Below are positions 39,318-47,896 of a stretch of DNA of 64,000 nt, in pieces. Position 1 is the first letter of the stretch, and the number at the start of each line of letters is the position of its first letter. Both the position numbers and the translations under genes were made by a program. The notes under the pieces are model-generated. The model was not told the DNA's origin. It ran no database searches and saw nothing but the letters and a program-made list of their open reading frames with translations. This DNA comes from Sphingomonas daechungensis. GTDB lineage: Bacteria > Pseudomonadota > Alphaproteobacteria > Sphingomonadales > Sphingomonadaceae. Where the stretch lies: NCBI RefSeq assembly GCF_014489495.1, contig NZ_CP060780.1, forward strand, positions 1,499,001 to 1,563,000, read 5' to 3'.

Positions 39318-39922
39318 TCAGAACGGGGTTCGCGCGCATAGCACGTCCGACACCATGCTCCGGCCAGCCACGGTTTCCAGGGCCTGGCTTCGAGCAACGA
39401 TCCAGCCGACCGAGCGGCAGAATGCATTCGCTTCCGATCGTGCACAGCTCGATCCGTTGCATTCGATCCTTCGCCCGAAACGCTTGGGTGCCGGGAAAAA
39501 CTCGGCGGTGGCGCCACGCAGGGACTCGCCGACGCCGGTGCCGAAGCCGCCAGTGGGCCGCATGGACTGAATCCGCCTTACCGAACCCGTGAGATGGGTC
39601 TGATCGCGATCGATGGTCCGGCACGTACCGGTGTAGTTGCGACCGCTGCAGATCTGCCATTCGCCGCTGCGGACGCGGACCGATCGGGCGTCCCACGGAA
39701 GGTTGAGGTTCGGCGTCGGGGCTCGCACCGAATGGAAGTGCCCCTGAGTAATGTGTCGCTGTAAAGGATGGCTTCGAGGCCGCCCTGGTTCGGTGCCCGC
39801 GACATTGCTTCCGGCTGCGCGGCGCTCGTCGGGGCAATGCCTTCTTGCTGTGCGCTCGCGGCGGTCGTTGCCGCCAGCACCACCGCCGCTGTTCCGGCGG
39901 CGATCCGAATGATCGTCTTCAT
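39318..39922 (-). CDS. secreted protein with beta/gamma-crystallin-like motif
   Basis: A restored 201-residue exported protein with a Sec signal (AAGTAAVVLAATTAASAQ). The mature protein has ILYSDTLLRG, then GEWQICSGRNYTGTCRTIDR, a segment that resembles the Greek-key beta/gamma-crystallin pattern (aromatic, then a C-x-G-x-Y-x-G-x-C turn). Several cysteines (QICS, TGTC, IECNGSSCAR, NAFC) suggest disulphides. The frame breaks near 39742, where one G is missing after LLRG. ATG 39922 overlaps the stop of the HdeD gene upstream by 4 bases. Calcium binding, common in crystallin-like bacterial proteins, is possible but not shown. Confidence 0.7.
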
Positions 39923-40464
39923 CCCAGCGCCTCCCTATGTTCTTCCTTGTCCCGATCGCGGAATGCGAAGGCGGCGAGATATGCCGCGTCCGCGATGAGC
40001 TCGAGCCCCAGAACCACGCCCAGAAAACCGGCGGAGACCGCGGACCAGTTGAACATCACGATGAGGCCCATCAGCACGGAGATCACGCCCGCACCTACGA
40101 AAACGAGGAAGTAGCGTGACTTGCGCACGTCGAGCGTGGTGAGGAGCTTGGCGATGCCGCCTCCCAGCAAGACCAGCGCGAACAGGAACGGGAGGCCGAT
40201 CGGGCCAACTGTGCGCGGGTCGCCGAACTTCATGCTGAGCCCCGCGTAAACAAGCAACAGGCCGACGATGGCGGGCAGGATCATCGTGATCGGGCGCCGC
40301 CATTTTCGCATCACCACCGCGATCAGGTAAACCGCACCGGCGGTGAGCAAGAGCCACGGGACCGTCCCGACGACCAGCGTCGTCACTCGCAACGGGTTGA
40401 AGATTACGTAGAGTCCGAGGGCAGCCAAAATACCTGCGAGGACCGTGCGTATCTGCCAGTTCAT
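39919..40464 (-). CDS. HdeD/DUF308 family membrane protein (copy 3)
   Basis: The third DUF308-type protein in 13 kb: 181 residues, six membrane helices (VLAGILAALGLYVIFNPLRV; VVGTVPWLLLTAGAVYLIAV; VFVGAGVISVLMGLIVMFNW; GVVLGLELIADAAYLAAFAF) and a charged tail RDRDKEEHRE. Its sequence is well diverged from copies 1 and 2, so it is not a recent duplicate. The frame is intact. ATG 40464 is preferred over 40494. It lies 54 bases after the SHOCT gene and is coupled to the crystallin-like gene by overlap. Confidence 0.78.
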   Translation of the reverse strand: MNWQIRTVLAGILAALGLYVIFNPLRVTTLVVGTVPWLLLTAGAVYLIAVVMRKWRRPITMILPAIVGLLLVYAGLSMKFGDPRTVGPIGLPFLFALVLLGGGIAKLLTTLDVRKSRYFLVFVGAGVISVLMGLIVMFNWSAVSAGFLGVVLGLELIADAAYLAAFAFRDRDKEEHREALG

Positions 40465-40518
40465 AGGGGCTTTCCCTTCATCAGGTCCCGGCAATAGCGA
40501 GACCGTGCAAAGCCTTCG

Positions 40519-40800
40519 TCAGCCGAGGATGCGCGCCTTCTGGGTCGCGAACTCCTCGTCGGTCAGGATCCCGGAGCTGTGCAATTCTGCGAGCTGCTTG
40601 AGCTGGTTCATCGCCTCGCCGGAAAGTCCGGCCGGCGTCTGCGGCTCGGCCGGTGCGGGTTGGGCGGGTTGGGCGGGTTGATTTGAACGGCCTGCAACCT
40701 TGTTGGAAACCGCTGTGGCAGTGCCGGCGATAACTGCAGTGCGAGCTGCCGTACCGGCCGCGCGTCCAAGCAAGCTGGGTCCGCTGCGCCTTCTGATCAT
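40519..40800 (-). CDS. SHOCT-domain protein
   Basis: A 93-residue protein. The N-terminal part is basic then hydrophobic (LLGRAAGTAARTAVIAGTAT), followed by a PAQPAQPAPAEPQ linker. The last ~30 residues are a SHOCT domain: NQLKQLAELHSSGILTDEEF, ending ATQKARILG. SHOCT domains are short helical modules thought to mediate oligomerisation; no enzymatic role is expected. It is first in the minus-strand set SHOCT, hdeD copy 3, crystallin-like, AI-2E. The frame is intact. Confidence 0.85.
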   Translation of the reverse strand: MIRRRSGPSLLGRAAGTAARTAVIAGTATAVSNKVAGRSNQPAQPAQPAPAEPQTPAGLSGEAMNQLKQLAELHSSGILTDEEFATQKARILG

Positions 40801-41125
40801 TCAGGCCTCCTTAGTTTCAGGCTCACTGATCTGAACACCGACCAGGCCGGTTATTGTCAGGACGCGACTCGCTCTTGGCGGCTGGCACGCTACTCAAGCC
40901 CTGAAGCGTTCCAAATAGGGGTAAGTCCCTATTGGGGGCCGCCGGAGTTCTGAATTCGAAAAGTGTCGAAACCTGAACCGACGCAGCCGGACGCGGCGCT
41001 AAAGGTATCGGGTTTCACCTGACTCCACGAGGTCGCCTTGAGCCTTAGATGCAGGACGGGGGCATCGGATCGTTCGGTCGGCTTTGTGCCGCTCACCGCC
41101 ATGTCGCCGTTAGAACGGGGGAACA
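40801..41125. other. 325-base divergent intergenic region with a dyad
   Basis: This gap separates the SHOCT gene (minus) and the antiporter gene (plus). It contains an imperfect inverted repeat at 40911-40934 (see separate entry). I see no gene and no convincing sigma70 pair. On the minus strand GGAAC lies near 40908-40913, but no CGTT box follows at the right distance for an EcfG promoter. Confidence 0.6.
40911..40934. promoter_or_regulatory. imperfect palindrome between divergent stress genes
   Basis: CCAAATAGGG (40911-40920) and CCCTATTGG (40928 onward) form an inverted repeat around GTAAGT, broken only by one extra A. It is about 110 bases from the SHOCT start and 190 from the antiporter start. 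It may be an operator for one or both; there are too few T after it for an intrinsic terminator. Confidence 0.4.
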
Positions 41126-42559
41126 GTGGGGCAGTCAGCGCAGCCTTCGAAGCTATCACTCCGTGCCCTCACGGCGATGGTCGTTGGATCGATGGTGGGC
41201 GCCGGGATCTTCAACCTCCCCGCGAGGTTCGGAAGCGCCACCGGCCCACTTGGTGCAATCATCGCCTGGACTATCGCCGGGACCGGCATGTACATGCTTG
41301 CTCGAGTATTCCAGGCGCTGGCCGAGCGCCGGCCGGACATCGATTCCGGTGTCTTCGCATATGCGAAGGCCGGCTTCGGCGACTACATGGGTTTCCTGTC
41401 CGCCTTCGGCTACTGGCTCGGAAGCTGCCTTGGGAACGTTTTCTATTGGGTGTTGATCGGCTCGACGCTGGGCGCTTTCTTCCCCAGCTTTGGCGACGGC
41501 AACACATTCATTGCGATCGCGGTATCGCTGATCGGTATTTGGACCTTCCACGCGATGATCCTGCGCGGAGTCGAGCAGGCGGCCTTCATCAACTTCGTCG
41601 TCACCATCGCCAAGATCGTGCCGATCATCGTCACGATCATCGCACTCATCGTCGTCTTCAACTTCAGCCAGTTCGCCGACAATTTCTACGGCGGGGCCGA
41701 TATGCCTCCCAAGCCGCTGATCTCGCAGGTCCGGGATACGATGCTGATCACCGTCTTCGTCTTTCTCGGCATCGAAGGCGCGAGCGTCTATTCGCGGTTC
41801 GCGAAGAACAGGTCCGACGTCGGTCGAGCGACCATTCTCGGATTCGTCGGCGTGACCGGCTTGATGGTTGCGATAACGTTGCTCGCCTACGGGTCCCTGC
41901 CCCAATCGGCGATTGCGGGCCTTCGGCAGCCCTCACTCGCAGGCGTGTTCGAATCCATCGTCGGTCACTGGGGCGCCGTGTTTATTTCCATCGGAGTGCT
42001 CGTCTCCGTCCTTGGCGCCTATCTCGCCTGGTCGATGATCTGTGCGGAGGTCATGTATTCCGCGGCACAGTCGGAGGACATGCCGAAGCTGTTTGCCGCG
42101 CAGAACGGCAATCGCGTACCAGCCAATGCACTGTGGCTAACGAACAGCGTCGTCTCGCTGTTCGTCATCTCGACCTACTGGTCGCAGGACGCGTTCAACT
42201 TCATGCTCGACATGACGAGCGTCACGACGCTTCTGCCCTACTTGCTTGTCGCAGGGTACGGCGTGCTCGTGGCCCGAAGCGGCGAGGGGTACGAGGGGGT
42301 CGAGAACCAAAGAGGCCGGGACCAGATCATTTCCTGGCTCGCGGTTGTCTACACCATCTTCATGTTCGTCGCGGCTGGTCCGAAGTACATTTTGCTCGTC
42401 GCCGTCCTGCTGGTGCCGGGAACAGTATTGTACGTATGGGCGCGTAAGGAGCGGGGCATGCCGGTGTTCGTGCCACGCGACCTCGTCATCTTCCTGATCG
42501 CTGCGGTCGCCGGCCTTATCGGGTTCTACGGCTTGGTCTCGGGGACCATCACGCCCTGA
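41126..42559 (+). CDS. APC-family amino acid antiporter (arginine/ornithine type)
   Basis: A 477-residue, 12-helix transporter of the amino acid-polyamine-organocation superfamily, basic amino acid/polyamine antiporter group. The family start is ALTAMVVGSMVGAGIFNLPA near residue 15, the signature glycine loop that binds the substrate amino group. FVFLGIEGASVYSRFAKNRS near 215 and DMTSVTTLLPYLLVAGYGVL near 355 match ArcD/YdgI-like arginine:ornithine exchangers. Such proteins partner arginine deiminase, and arcA lies 11 kb away. The frame is intact. The exact substrate pair cannot be fixed; lysine/cadaverine or polyamine exchange is possible. Confidence 0.83.
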   Translation: MGQSAQPSKLSLRALTAMVVGSMVGAGIFNLPARFGSATGPLGAIIAWTIAGTGMYMLARVFQALAERRPDIDSGVFAYAKAGFGDYMGFLSAFGYWLGSCLGNVFYWVLIGSTLGAFFPSFGDGNTFIAIAVSLIGIWTFHAMILRGVEQAAFINFVVTIAKIVPIIVTIIALIVVFNFSQFADNFYGGADMPPKPLISQVRDTMLITVFVFLGIEGASVYSRFAKNRSDVGRATILGFVGVTGLMVAITLLAYGSLPQSAIAGLRQPSLAGVFESIVGHWGAVFISIGVLVSVLGAYLAWSMICAEVMYSAAQSEDMPKLFAAQNGNRVPANALWLTNSVVSLFVISTYWSQDAFNFMLDMTSVTTLLPYLLVAGYGVLVARSGEGYEGVENQRGRDQIISWLAVVYTIFMFVAAGPKYILLVAVLLVPGTVLYVWARKERGMPVFVPRDLVIFLIAAVAGLIGFYGLVSGTITP

Positions 42560-42571
42560 GGAGATGCCGCC

Positions 42572-43429
42572 CTAATTGGGCGGTGCTGGTGGAGGGCGTG
42601 AAAGACTGCCGTCGCGATCCGCATCCATTATGCCGACGACATCCAGGATCGGCTGCTGCGAGATCTTGATCATGCCTTCCTGAGGACGGTCGAGGTCGAT
42701 GATAACGATCAGCGCGGCTGTGTAGAGCACCAAGAGTGCCGTGCTGGCGTGGCGGGCCCCACGTCGCTCCGGCCCGACGATGTAGCCGAGCACGCCTGCC
42801 GCGACGATCGTGTAAACGAGCAGCAGGTCGAGGATCAGTACGGGCAGGTGCGTGCGGCCGAGGATTTCGCGATGCCGACCCTGGCTGATCGCCTCGTTCG
42901 TTGTTTCGACTAGATACGTTGCCAAATCGGTGTCACGGATCGGCAGGATCGCGGCCCGAATTTCCTGCCAGGCCCGGAGGCCGAGCGCGTGGCTTTCATT
43001 GAGCGCGGCTTCGGTGCGGTCGTTCCACAGTCCCTCCGGAGCGATCCGGCTGTGCGCATATTGGCGGACAGCGTATTGGGTCCGCGAGGCGGAGGGCTGA
43101 TCGAGGACGCTCGCGGTTAGATAGGTCGTTCGCAGGGCATCGGCCTCTTCCCGGACCGCGGTCCGGCGATCGCTGTAGCGATCCATCGCCATGGCGAAGG
43201 TGAAGCCCATCATGAAAGCCAGCAGGCCGAAGATGGCGCCGACGATATAGTCGCTGGGATCGGAGCCGGCCGATTCCGGAGGGGCCGGAGACTGGGGATG
43301 AAAACGCTGGCGAACCCAGACGCCCGCTCGGCGGGCGGCGAGGCACAATAGGATGAGAAGGATCGCCACGCCCCACAGCGGCACTTTCTCCAAAACGAAA
43401 TCGACGAACCCATCCAGCATGGCGCGCAA
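42572..43429 (-). CDS. bestrophin-like (DUF4239-type) membrane protein
   Basis: A 285-residue membrane protein. Helices: WGVAILLILLCLAARRAGVW at the start, IVGAIFGLLAFMMGFTFAMA near residue 65, then a soluble helical middle (DRRTAVREEADALRTTYL) and two C-terminal helices (LPVLILDLLLVYTIVAAGVL; ASTALLVLYTAALIVIIDLD). The tail ends in RPPPAPPN. This is the bestrophin-like/DUF4239 layout; channel function is not shown for bacterial members. Convergent to the antiporter gene 12 bases away. The start may be 43429 or 43420. The frame is intact. Confidence 0.75.
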   Translation of the reverse strand: MRAMLDGFVDFVLEKVPLWGVAILLILLCLAARRAGVWVRQRFHPQSPAPPESAGSDPSDYIVGAIFGLLAFMMGFTFAMAMDRYSDRRTAVREEADALRTTYLTASVLDQPSASRTQYAVRQYAHSRIAPEGLWNDRTEAALNESHALGLRAWQEIRAAILPIRDTDLATYLVETTNEAISQGRHREILGRTHLPVLILDLLLVYTIVAAGVLGYIVGPERRGARHASTALLVLYTAALIVIIDLDRPQEGMIKISQQPILDVVGIMDADRDGSLSRPPPAPPN

Positions 43430-43494
43430 ATTAGGGGTGGATCAGGGCGCGCCTATCCGAAGATTTCCTGATGCCGGCGCGATCGGCAGCGCGC

Positions 43495-43694
43495 CTACTC
43501 GAGGATACGAAAATCTTCGGGGAAGGTGGAAGAGACGGTCTCGGGACTGCGGGATTCCCCGGAGCATCGGCAGCGACGCGATAACGCGCGGCCAGTTCTT
43601 CATGCAGTTCGCGGGCCTTCGCGCAAGAAGCGCGGCCGGCGGCCTCGTCTTCTTCTCTGGCCCTGCGCTGCAGATAGTGTTCGCGCGTTTCCAT
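43495..43694 (-). CDS. small hypothetical protein (tail frameshifted)
   Basis: A restored 66-residue protein: METREHYLQRRAREEDEAAG, ASCAKARELHEELAARYRVA, then, after adding one G near 43553, SPETVSSTFPEDFRILE and a TAG at 43495. The helical, charged N-terminus with CAKARELHEELA and the FPEDFRILE end looks like a small conserved sphingomonad protein. Without the repair the frame runs on to 43431 with an unnatural basic tail. No function known; it lies alone between the bestrophin-like gene and pdeM. Confidence 0.6.
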
Positions 43695-43749
43695 GAGGGC
43701 GATTTTACGCGCCTATTGTTACATCTACACTGATCCAGATTAACAGGCG

Positions 43750-44412
43750 TCAGGCCGCGATCGGGAACCTCAAGATCCGGTCGTCGAGTGGGACGAGGGC
43801 CGATGCGGACGGTCCGACCTGCTTGAGGATTTCGGGGTGCGAGGCGTCGAGGCCGCCAGTCAGCGAGCCGAAAGCCGGAAGGATCAGCTTCGTGTTGGAG
43901 GCGACGAAGCAGCGGCGGGATACGCGGCGGCCGCGGACGTTCACCCGATACTTGGGATGATAGTGGCCGGAGATTTCCGGACGGCTGTCGGCGCGGTCGG
44001 CCTCGTGGCGGAGAATGATTCTGCCAATCTGCGCTTCTTCAATCAGCACCCCGCCGCAGTGATCCGCAAATCCCGGGTCGTGGTTGCCGAGGATCCACGT
44101 CCATTCGAGCGTGGACGTCAGCGCCAGGAGCATTTCACGCGCTTGTTCGGGAAGGCGGTCGCAGCCGAAGCGGTCGTGGAAGCTGTCGCCAAGGCAATAG
44201 AGTCGCCGGATGCCGGAGGTGCGGACCAGGTCGGTCAAGGCGGAGAGAGTTGCAACCGAGTCATACGGAGGCAGGAACTGTCCCAGCCGCGCATACCAGC
44301 TCGCCTTTTCGAGATGCAGGTCGGCGACCAGCAACGCTTCGCGGGCGGGCCAGAAGAGCGCGCCTTCGGGCGACGCAACGAAAGTTTCGCCTGCGAACGA
44401 AAAGGGAACCAT
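43750..44412 (-). CDS. pdeM: ligase-associated DNA damage response endonuclease PdeM
   Basis: PdeM is a calcineurin-fold metallophosphoesterase of the ligase-associated DNA damage response set. The 220-residue protein carries the phosphoesterase motifs in order: LLVADLHLEKASW (DxH), CLGDSFHD (GDxxHD), ILGNHDPG (GNHD), and GHYHPKY (GHxH). ALFWPAREALLVADLHL at the start is typical. The frame is intact. In many genomes it follows the Lhr-like helicase directly; here 3.5 kb with four other genes lie between them. Confidence 0.9.
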   Translation of the reverse strand: MVPFSFAGETFVASPEGALFWPAREALLVADLHLEKASWYARLGQFLPPYDSVATLSALTDLVRTSGIRRLYCLGDSFHDRFGCDRLPEQAREMLLALTSTLEWTWILGNHDPGFADHCGGVLIEEAQIGRIILRHEADRADSRPEISGHYHPKYRVNVRGRRVSRRCFVASNTKLILPAFGSLTGGLDASHPEILKQVGPSASALVPLDDRILRFPIAA

Positions 44413-44435
44413 CGCTCTGGCTTAAACGAGCGGCG

Positions 44436-44924
44436 CTAGGGCTCAAGTCCCAAAATATGGTCACGAAGCGAACGCGCGTCGTGAAGGGCGTTATGCGGCA
44501 CCTTGCTGTTCGCAGCCGTGCTGAAATTGCTGAGCGGCAGCAGGCGGAAGGACAGATGCCGGAGGTCGATCATCTTACCCTCGCCGGTGATCAGCAGGTT
44601 GCAGAAATGGGCGATATCCTCCGGCCAGTCGGCATGGATGATGGGCTCGGGATCGTGACGAAGATAGCGCTCCAGCGCGTGAGCTGCATCGGGACGACTG
44701 AGCCGGGGGCAGGACAGCTGCTCAGGCACGGTGTCCAGATAGGGAATGACGTGACGCTGGACCCATTCGACGATCGGCTCATCCAGCCGGAACGTCAGAT
44801 ACAGCTCTTCGCCATCATCGGGAACGAGGGCGAGGCTGAGAAGGCCGCCGCCGAGGCCGTTGTATTCGGTGTCTAGGAAGTAGCGCACGCGAACTCGGTA
44901 CCGGAAGCGGCGCCGCTTGGCCAA
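44436..44924 (-). CDS. 3'-5' exoribonuclease-like DEDD nuclease
   Basis: A 162-residue RNase H-fold DEDD exonuclease similar to Rv2179c-type exoribonucleases. The motifs are FLDTEY (D and E), HADWPEDIAHF (third acid) and HNALHDARSL (His and Asp of the DEDDh type). The core begins at RYFLDTEYNGLGGGLLSLAL, so GTG at 44888 is an equally good start. The longer ATG form adds a basic MAKRRRFRYRV leader. It ends 23 bases from pdeM on the same strand and may be co-transcribed. The frame is intact. Confidence 0.82.
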   Translation of the reverse strand: MAKRRRFRYRVRVRYFLDTEYNGLGGGLLSLALVPDDGEELYLTFRLDEPIVEWVQRHVIPYLDTVPEQLSCPRLSRPDAAHALERYLRHDPEPIIHADWPEDIAHFCNLLITGEGKMIDLRHLSFRLLPLSNFSTAANSKVPHNALHDARSLRDHILGLEP

Positions 44925-44983
44925 TGCTGGACAGGCGGGAATTCTGCGGCAATTCTCCGATCAGAAAATGGGGGAGAGATTCG

Positions 44984-46486
44984 ATGCGCCTGGGTTTTTC
45001 GACTGCCTTTGTCGCTGCCTTGCTTGCGACGACCGCGCCCGCCGCCGCTGAAACGCCGAATCGGGCGCAGCTAGCGGCGTCGGTCAAGTCCAGCCACGAT
45101 GCGAACCTCAAAAGGTTGCAGGACTGGATCGCGCTGCCGACCATCGCCGCCGAGAACCGCAACACGCCGCAGGGCGCGGAGCACATGCGGCAGATGTTGC
45201 TTGATGCCGGATTCCAGAAAGCGAAGGTCGTCCATACGAGCGGCGTACCCGGCGTTTTCGCGACCTTGGACGCGGGCGCGCCGACGACGCTTGGCATCTA
45301 CTTCATGTACGACGTGAAGCAGTACGTGGACTCGGAATGGTCGTCCCCGCCGCTTGCAGGCCAGCTGGTCGATCGGCCGGAGGGCAAGGCGATCGTCGGG
45401 CGCGGGGCCGTCAATCAGAAAGGGCCGGAAGTGGCGTTCCTCGCCGCGCTCCATGCGTTCAAGGCGACTGGGCGCAAGCTGCCGGTGAACCTCGTCCTGG
45501 TGGCCGAGGGAGAAGAGGAAATCGCTTCTCCCCACTTCAAGCAGCTCGTCTCAGACCCGGAAGCGGCTGCCGCGCTCGAAAAGACTATCGGCGTGATCAT
45601 CCCCGGCGCCGGTCAGGAGAGCAATGGCGCGACGTCCATCGATCTTGGCGCCAAGGGTGTGATCGAGGTCCAGCTGATTTCCAGCGGCGAGAATTGGGGA
45701 AGGGGCCCGCTAAGGACGTTCATTCGAGCCTTAAGGCCATCGTCGACAGCCCGGCCTGGCGGCTTGTGAAAGCGCTCAACACACTGGTTTCGGAAGACGG
45801 CCAGACGCCCGCAATTGACGGCTGGTTCGAGAATGTGAAGCCGCTGACCCCACGGCAAATCGAGCTGATCGACCAAGGCACGGCCAATTCCAACGAAGCC
45901 GACGTGAAGAAGCAGCTTGGCGTCAAGCATTGGTACAAGGACGAGGATTACGCGACGGCTTCGCGTCGCCTCGCGGCGCAACCGACCGTGAATATCGAAG
46001 GCCTGGTCAGCGGCTATACGGGCCGGGTGGAAAGACAGTCTTGCCGGGCCGTGCCGAGGCCAAGCTGGACTTGCGGCTGGTTCCTGACATGACGCGCGAG
46101 GAAGCGGAGGCGAAGCTGAAAGCGCACCTTGCGAAGCGCGGCTTCTCCGACATCATCGTCAATGTCAGCGGCGGCTACAGCCCGACCGAGACGGATGAGA
46201 ACAGCCTGCTGGTCCGCTCGCAAATCGCGGCGCTCAAGAAGGTTGGGGTCGAATATGCGCTCAACCCGCGCACGGCCGGATCATGGCCGGGCGTGACCTT
46301 CACCGGCCCGCCGCTGAAGCTTGCAGCGGACGGCTTCGGGCTAGGTACGGGCGGCGGAGCCCATGCGCCGAACGAGTGGTATCTGATCGACAGCGCCAAT
46401 CCGAAAGTCGCGGGCTCGATGAGTCGGCGATGTTCTACGTCGATTATCTCTACGACCTTGCCGCCATGGCGAAGGCCAGGAACTAG
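44984..46486 (+). CDS. exported M20 family metallopeptidase
   Basis: An exported zinc peptidase of the M20/ArgE/DapE family, restored to about 501 residues, with a Sec signal (LGFSTAFVAALLATTAPAAA). M20 landmarks: LGIYFMYDVKQY (metal site, where the usual H-x-D is MYDVK), VGRGAVNQKGPEVAFLAALH, LVAEGEEEIASPHF (catalytic Glu pair) and, near the end, APNEWYLIDSA (metal His-like region). Note that HxD appears altered to YDV. The breaks near 45708, 46025 and 46420 each miss one base; two lie in GGGCCC/GGCC contexts. ATG 44984 follows a GGGGAGAG site. Likely a dipeptidase or aminopeptidase. Confidence 0.84.
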
Positions 46487-46764
46487 TTCGGCTGAACGCC
46501 GCAAGTGTCGGTCGGAAGCGGCCGGCCCTTGCGGCATCGCTCGGCCATGGCGCGTGCCTGCTTGCCGCGCTCCTCGTCCTGCTTGCGAAGCTCGCGGCCG
46601 CGCTTCTCATCGGCTTCGGACTGGCTGGTCGTCGCGGCATCGACCCCGGCCGAGGCGACCTTCACGGGCAGGGTGACAACATCGACGGCCGTCTTGGCAA
46701 CGGTGCCGACAACGCATCCGGACAGGAGCGGGACGAACGCGACGAACAGGACAGGGTTACGCAT
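46483..46764 (-). CDS. small lipoprotein of unknown function
   Basis: A 93-residue lipoprotein (FVAFVPLLSGC, lipidated Cys near residue 17). After it comes an apolar segment (AKTAVDVVTLPVKVASAGVD), then a highly charged helix (EADEKRGRELRKQDEERGKQ) and a two-cysteine end (AERCRKG, DTCGVQPN). It may span from the inner leaflet of the outer membrane to the periplasm as a coiled rod. ATG 46764 is preferred over 46788. It is convergent with the M20 gene, overlapping its stop by 4 bases. Function unknown. Confidence 0.7.
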   Translation of the reverse strand: MRNPVLFVAFVPLLSGCVVGTVAKTAVDVVTLPVKVASAGVDAATTSQSEADEKRGRELRKQDEERGKQARAMAERCRKGRPLPTDTCGVQPN

Positions 46765-46801
46765 GATCTGTTTCTCGCGGTCGGACACGGGTGTGGCAAC
46801 C

Positions 46802-47798
46802 TCAAAGCGACGAAAAGAAGCTCCACATCAGGTCGTTGGCGTTGATCGCCATCGACGGCTGCTTGCGGCCCTGCTGGTTGCCCCGCCGGGCCAACTGTGG
46901 CCGCCCGATTCGGTGACGCAAAGCTGGACCGGCGCGCCGCCGGGCATCGCAGGATGAAGGTCGCAGTGGGCGCCGCTGACGCTCACCACACGGCGGGCCT
47001 CCGGAGTGGCGCGATTAAGCGCAACCCACTTTGCGAGTGTGGACGGGACAGAGGTGAAGTCGACCTGGGTGAACGAATTCGGTCCTGGGCCGCCGTTGAA
47101 GTTGACCATTTCGTCGTTGACGGCGTGAAAGTGGATGACGGGGACGGGCTTGGCCGGCTTGCAGTTTGACGTGTTGTCGGTGCCCGCGACCGGCGCAATT
47201 GCGCGGACGATATCGGATGCTTCGCAGGCCATGCGATAGGACATCATTGCGCCATTCGACATGCCCGTCATGAAGACGCGGCTGCTGTCGACCCTGGCTT
47301 GCCGCTCGACGCGCCGGATCACTTCGCGAAGGAAACCGACGTCGTCGACCTTGTTGCGTACCGCCGCGGCACAGCATGAGCCCGCATTCCATGTCGCCAG
47401 CACCCTGCTTCGAAAGCGGCTGTAGCCATTGGGGAAGACGGCGATGAAGCCGGCTTGCTCTGACTTCGAGATGAGGCGGTACTTGTCGTCGCTCGCCTGA
47501 TAGTCCGCGTCTCCGCCGCCGCCATGCAGCGCCACCAGCATCGGCGCCGGGCGCTTGGGATCGTAGCTTCGGGGAACATGGACGAGATACTCGCGGCGCA
47601 GTCCGCCGTGGTCGAAAGTAAAGCGATAGTCGCCGGGGCGGTGATAGGCGTGGCGTTTGGATCGGCGACTTTGGCGGACCGCTCGGCCGAACGTTCCTGA
47701 AACCGCTCGAACATGCGGGTGCGTTCCACGCTTTGTTGAGCGATGGCTGTGCCCGTGATCAGCGTGAGCATCAGCGCTCCGGCGACAAATCGCGACAT
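46802..47798 (-). CDS. PHB depolymerase-family esterase (LpqC type)
   Basis: An exported alpha/beta-hydrolase of the polyhydroxybutyrate depolymerase/feruloyl esterase family, restored to about 332 residues. Signal: FVAGALMLTLITGTAIAQ. The oxyanion region is LVALHGGGGDADYQ, the nucleophile elbow is MTGMSNGAMMSY (Ser near residue 180), and the catalytic His is in SGGHSWPGG. The paired CC in WNAGSCCAAA is typical. Frame losses near 47655 (ATPI/AYHRPGDYRF) and 46893 (SWPGG/NQQGRKQPSM) each cost one base. The end MAINANDLMWSFFSSL is the usual C-terminal helix. The polymer or ester substrate is open. Confidence 0.84.
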
Positions 47799-47896
47799 CT
47801 CCGGCCTCCCTGAATTGGCGGTCCAAGATTTCATTACGCTTGATGAACGAACGATGAGGCGGTTCGTCGTGCGACGTTCAGAACGTTTGATGCCCG

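Noticed and set aside
29922..40990. Shared 14-mer ACCGACGCAGCCGG upstream of both arcA and the antiporter
   Set aside because: Several chance 14-base matches are expected in a GC-rich 64 kb window, and the orientation relative to the genes differs.
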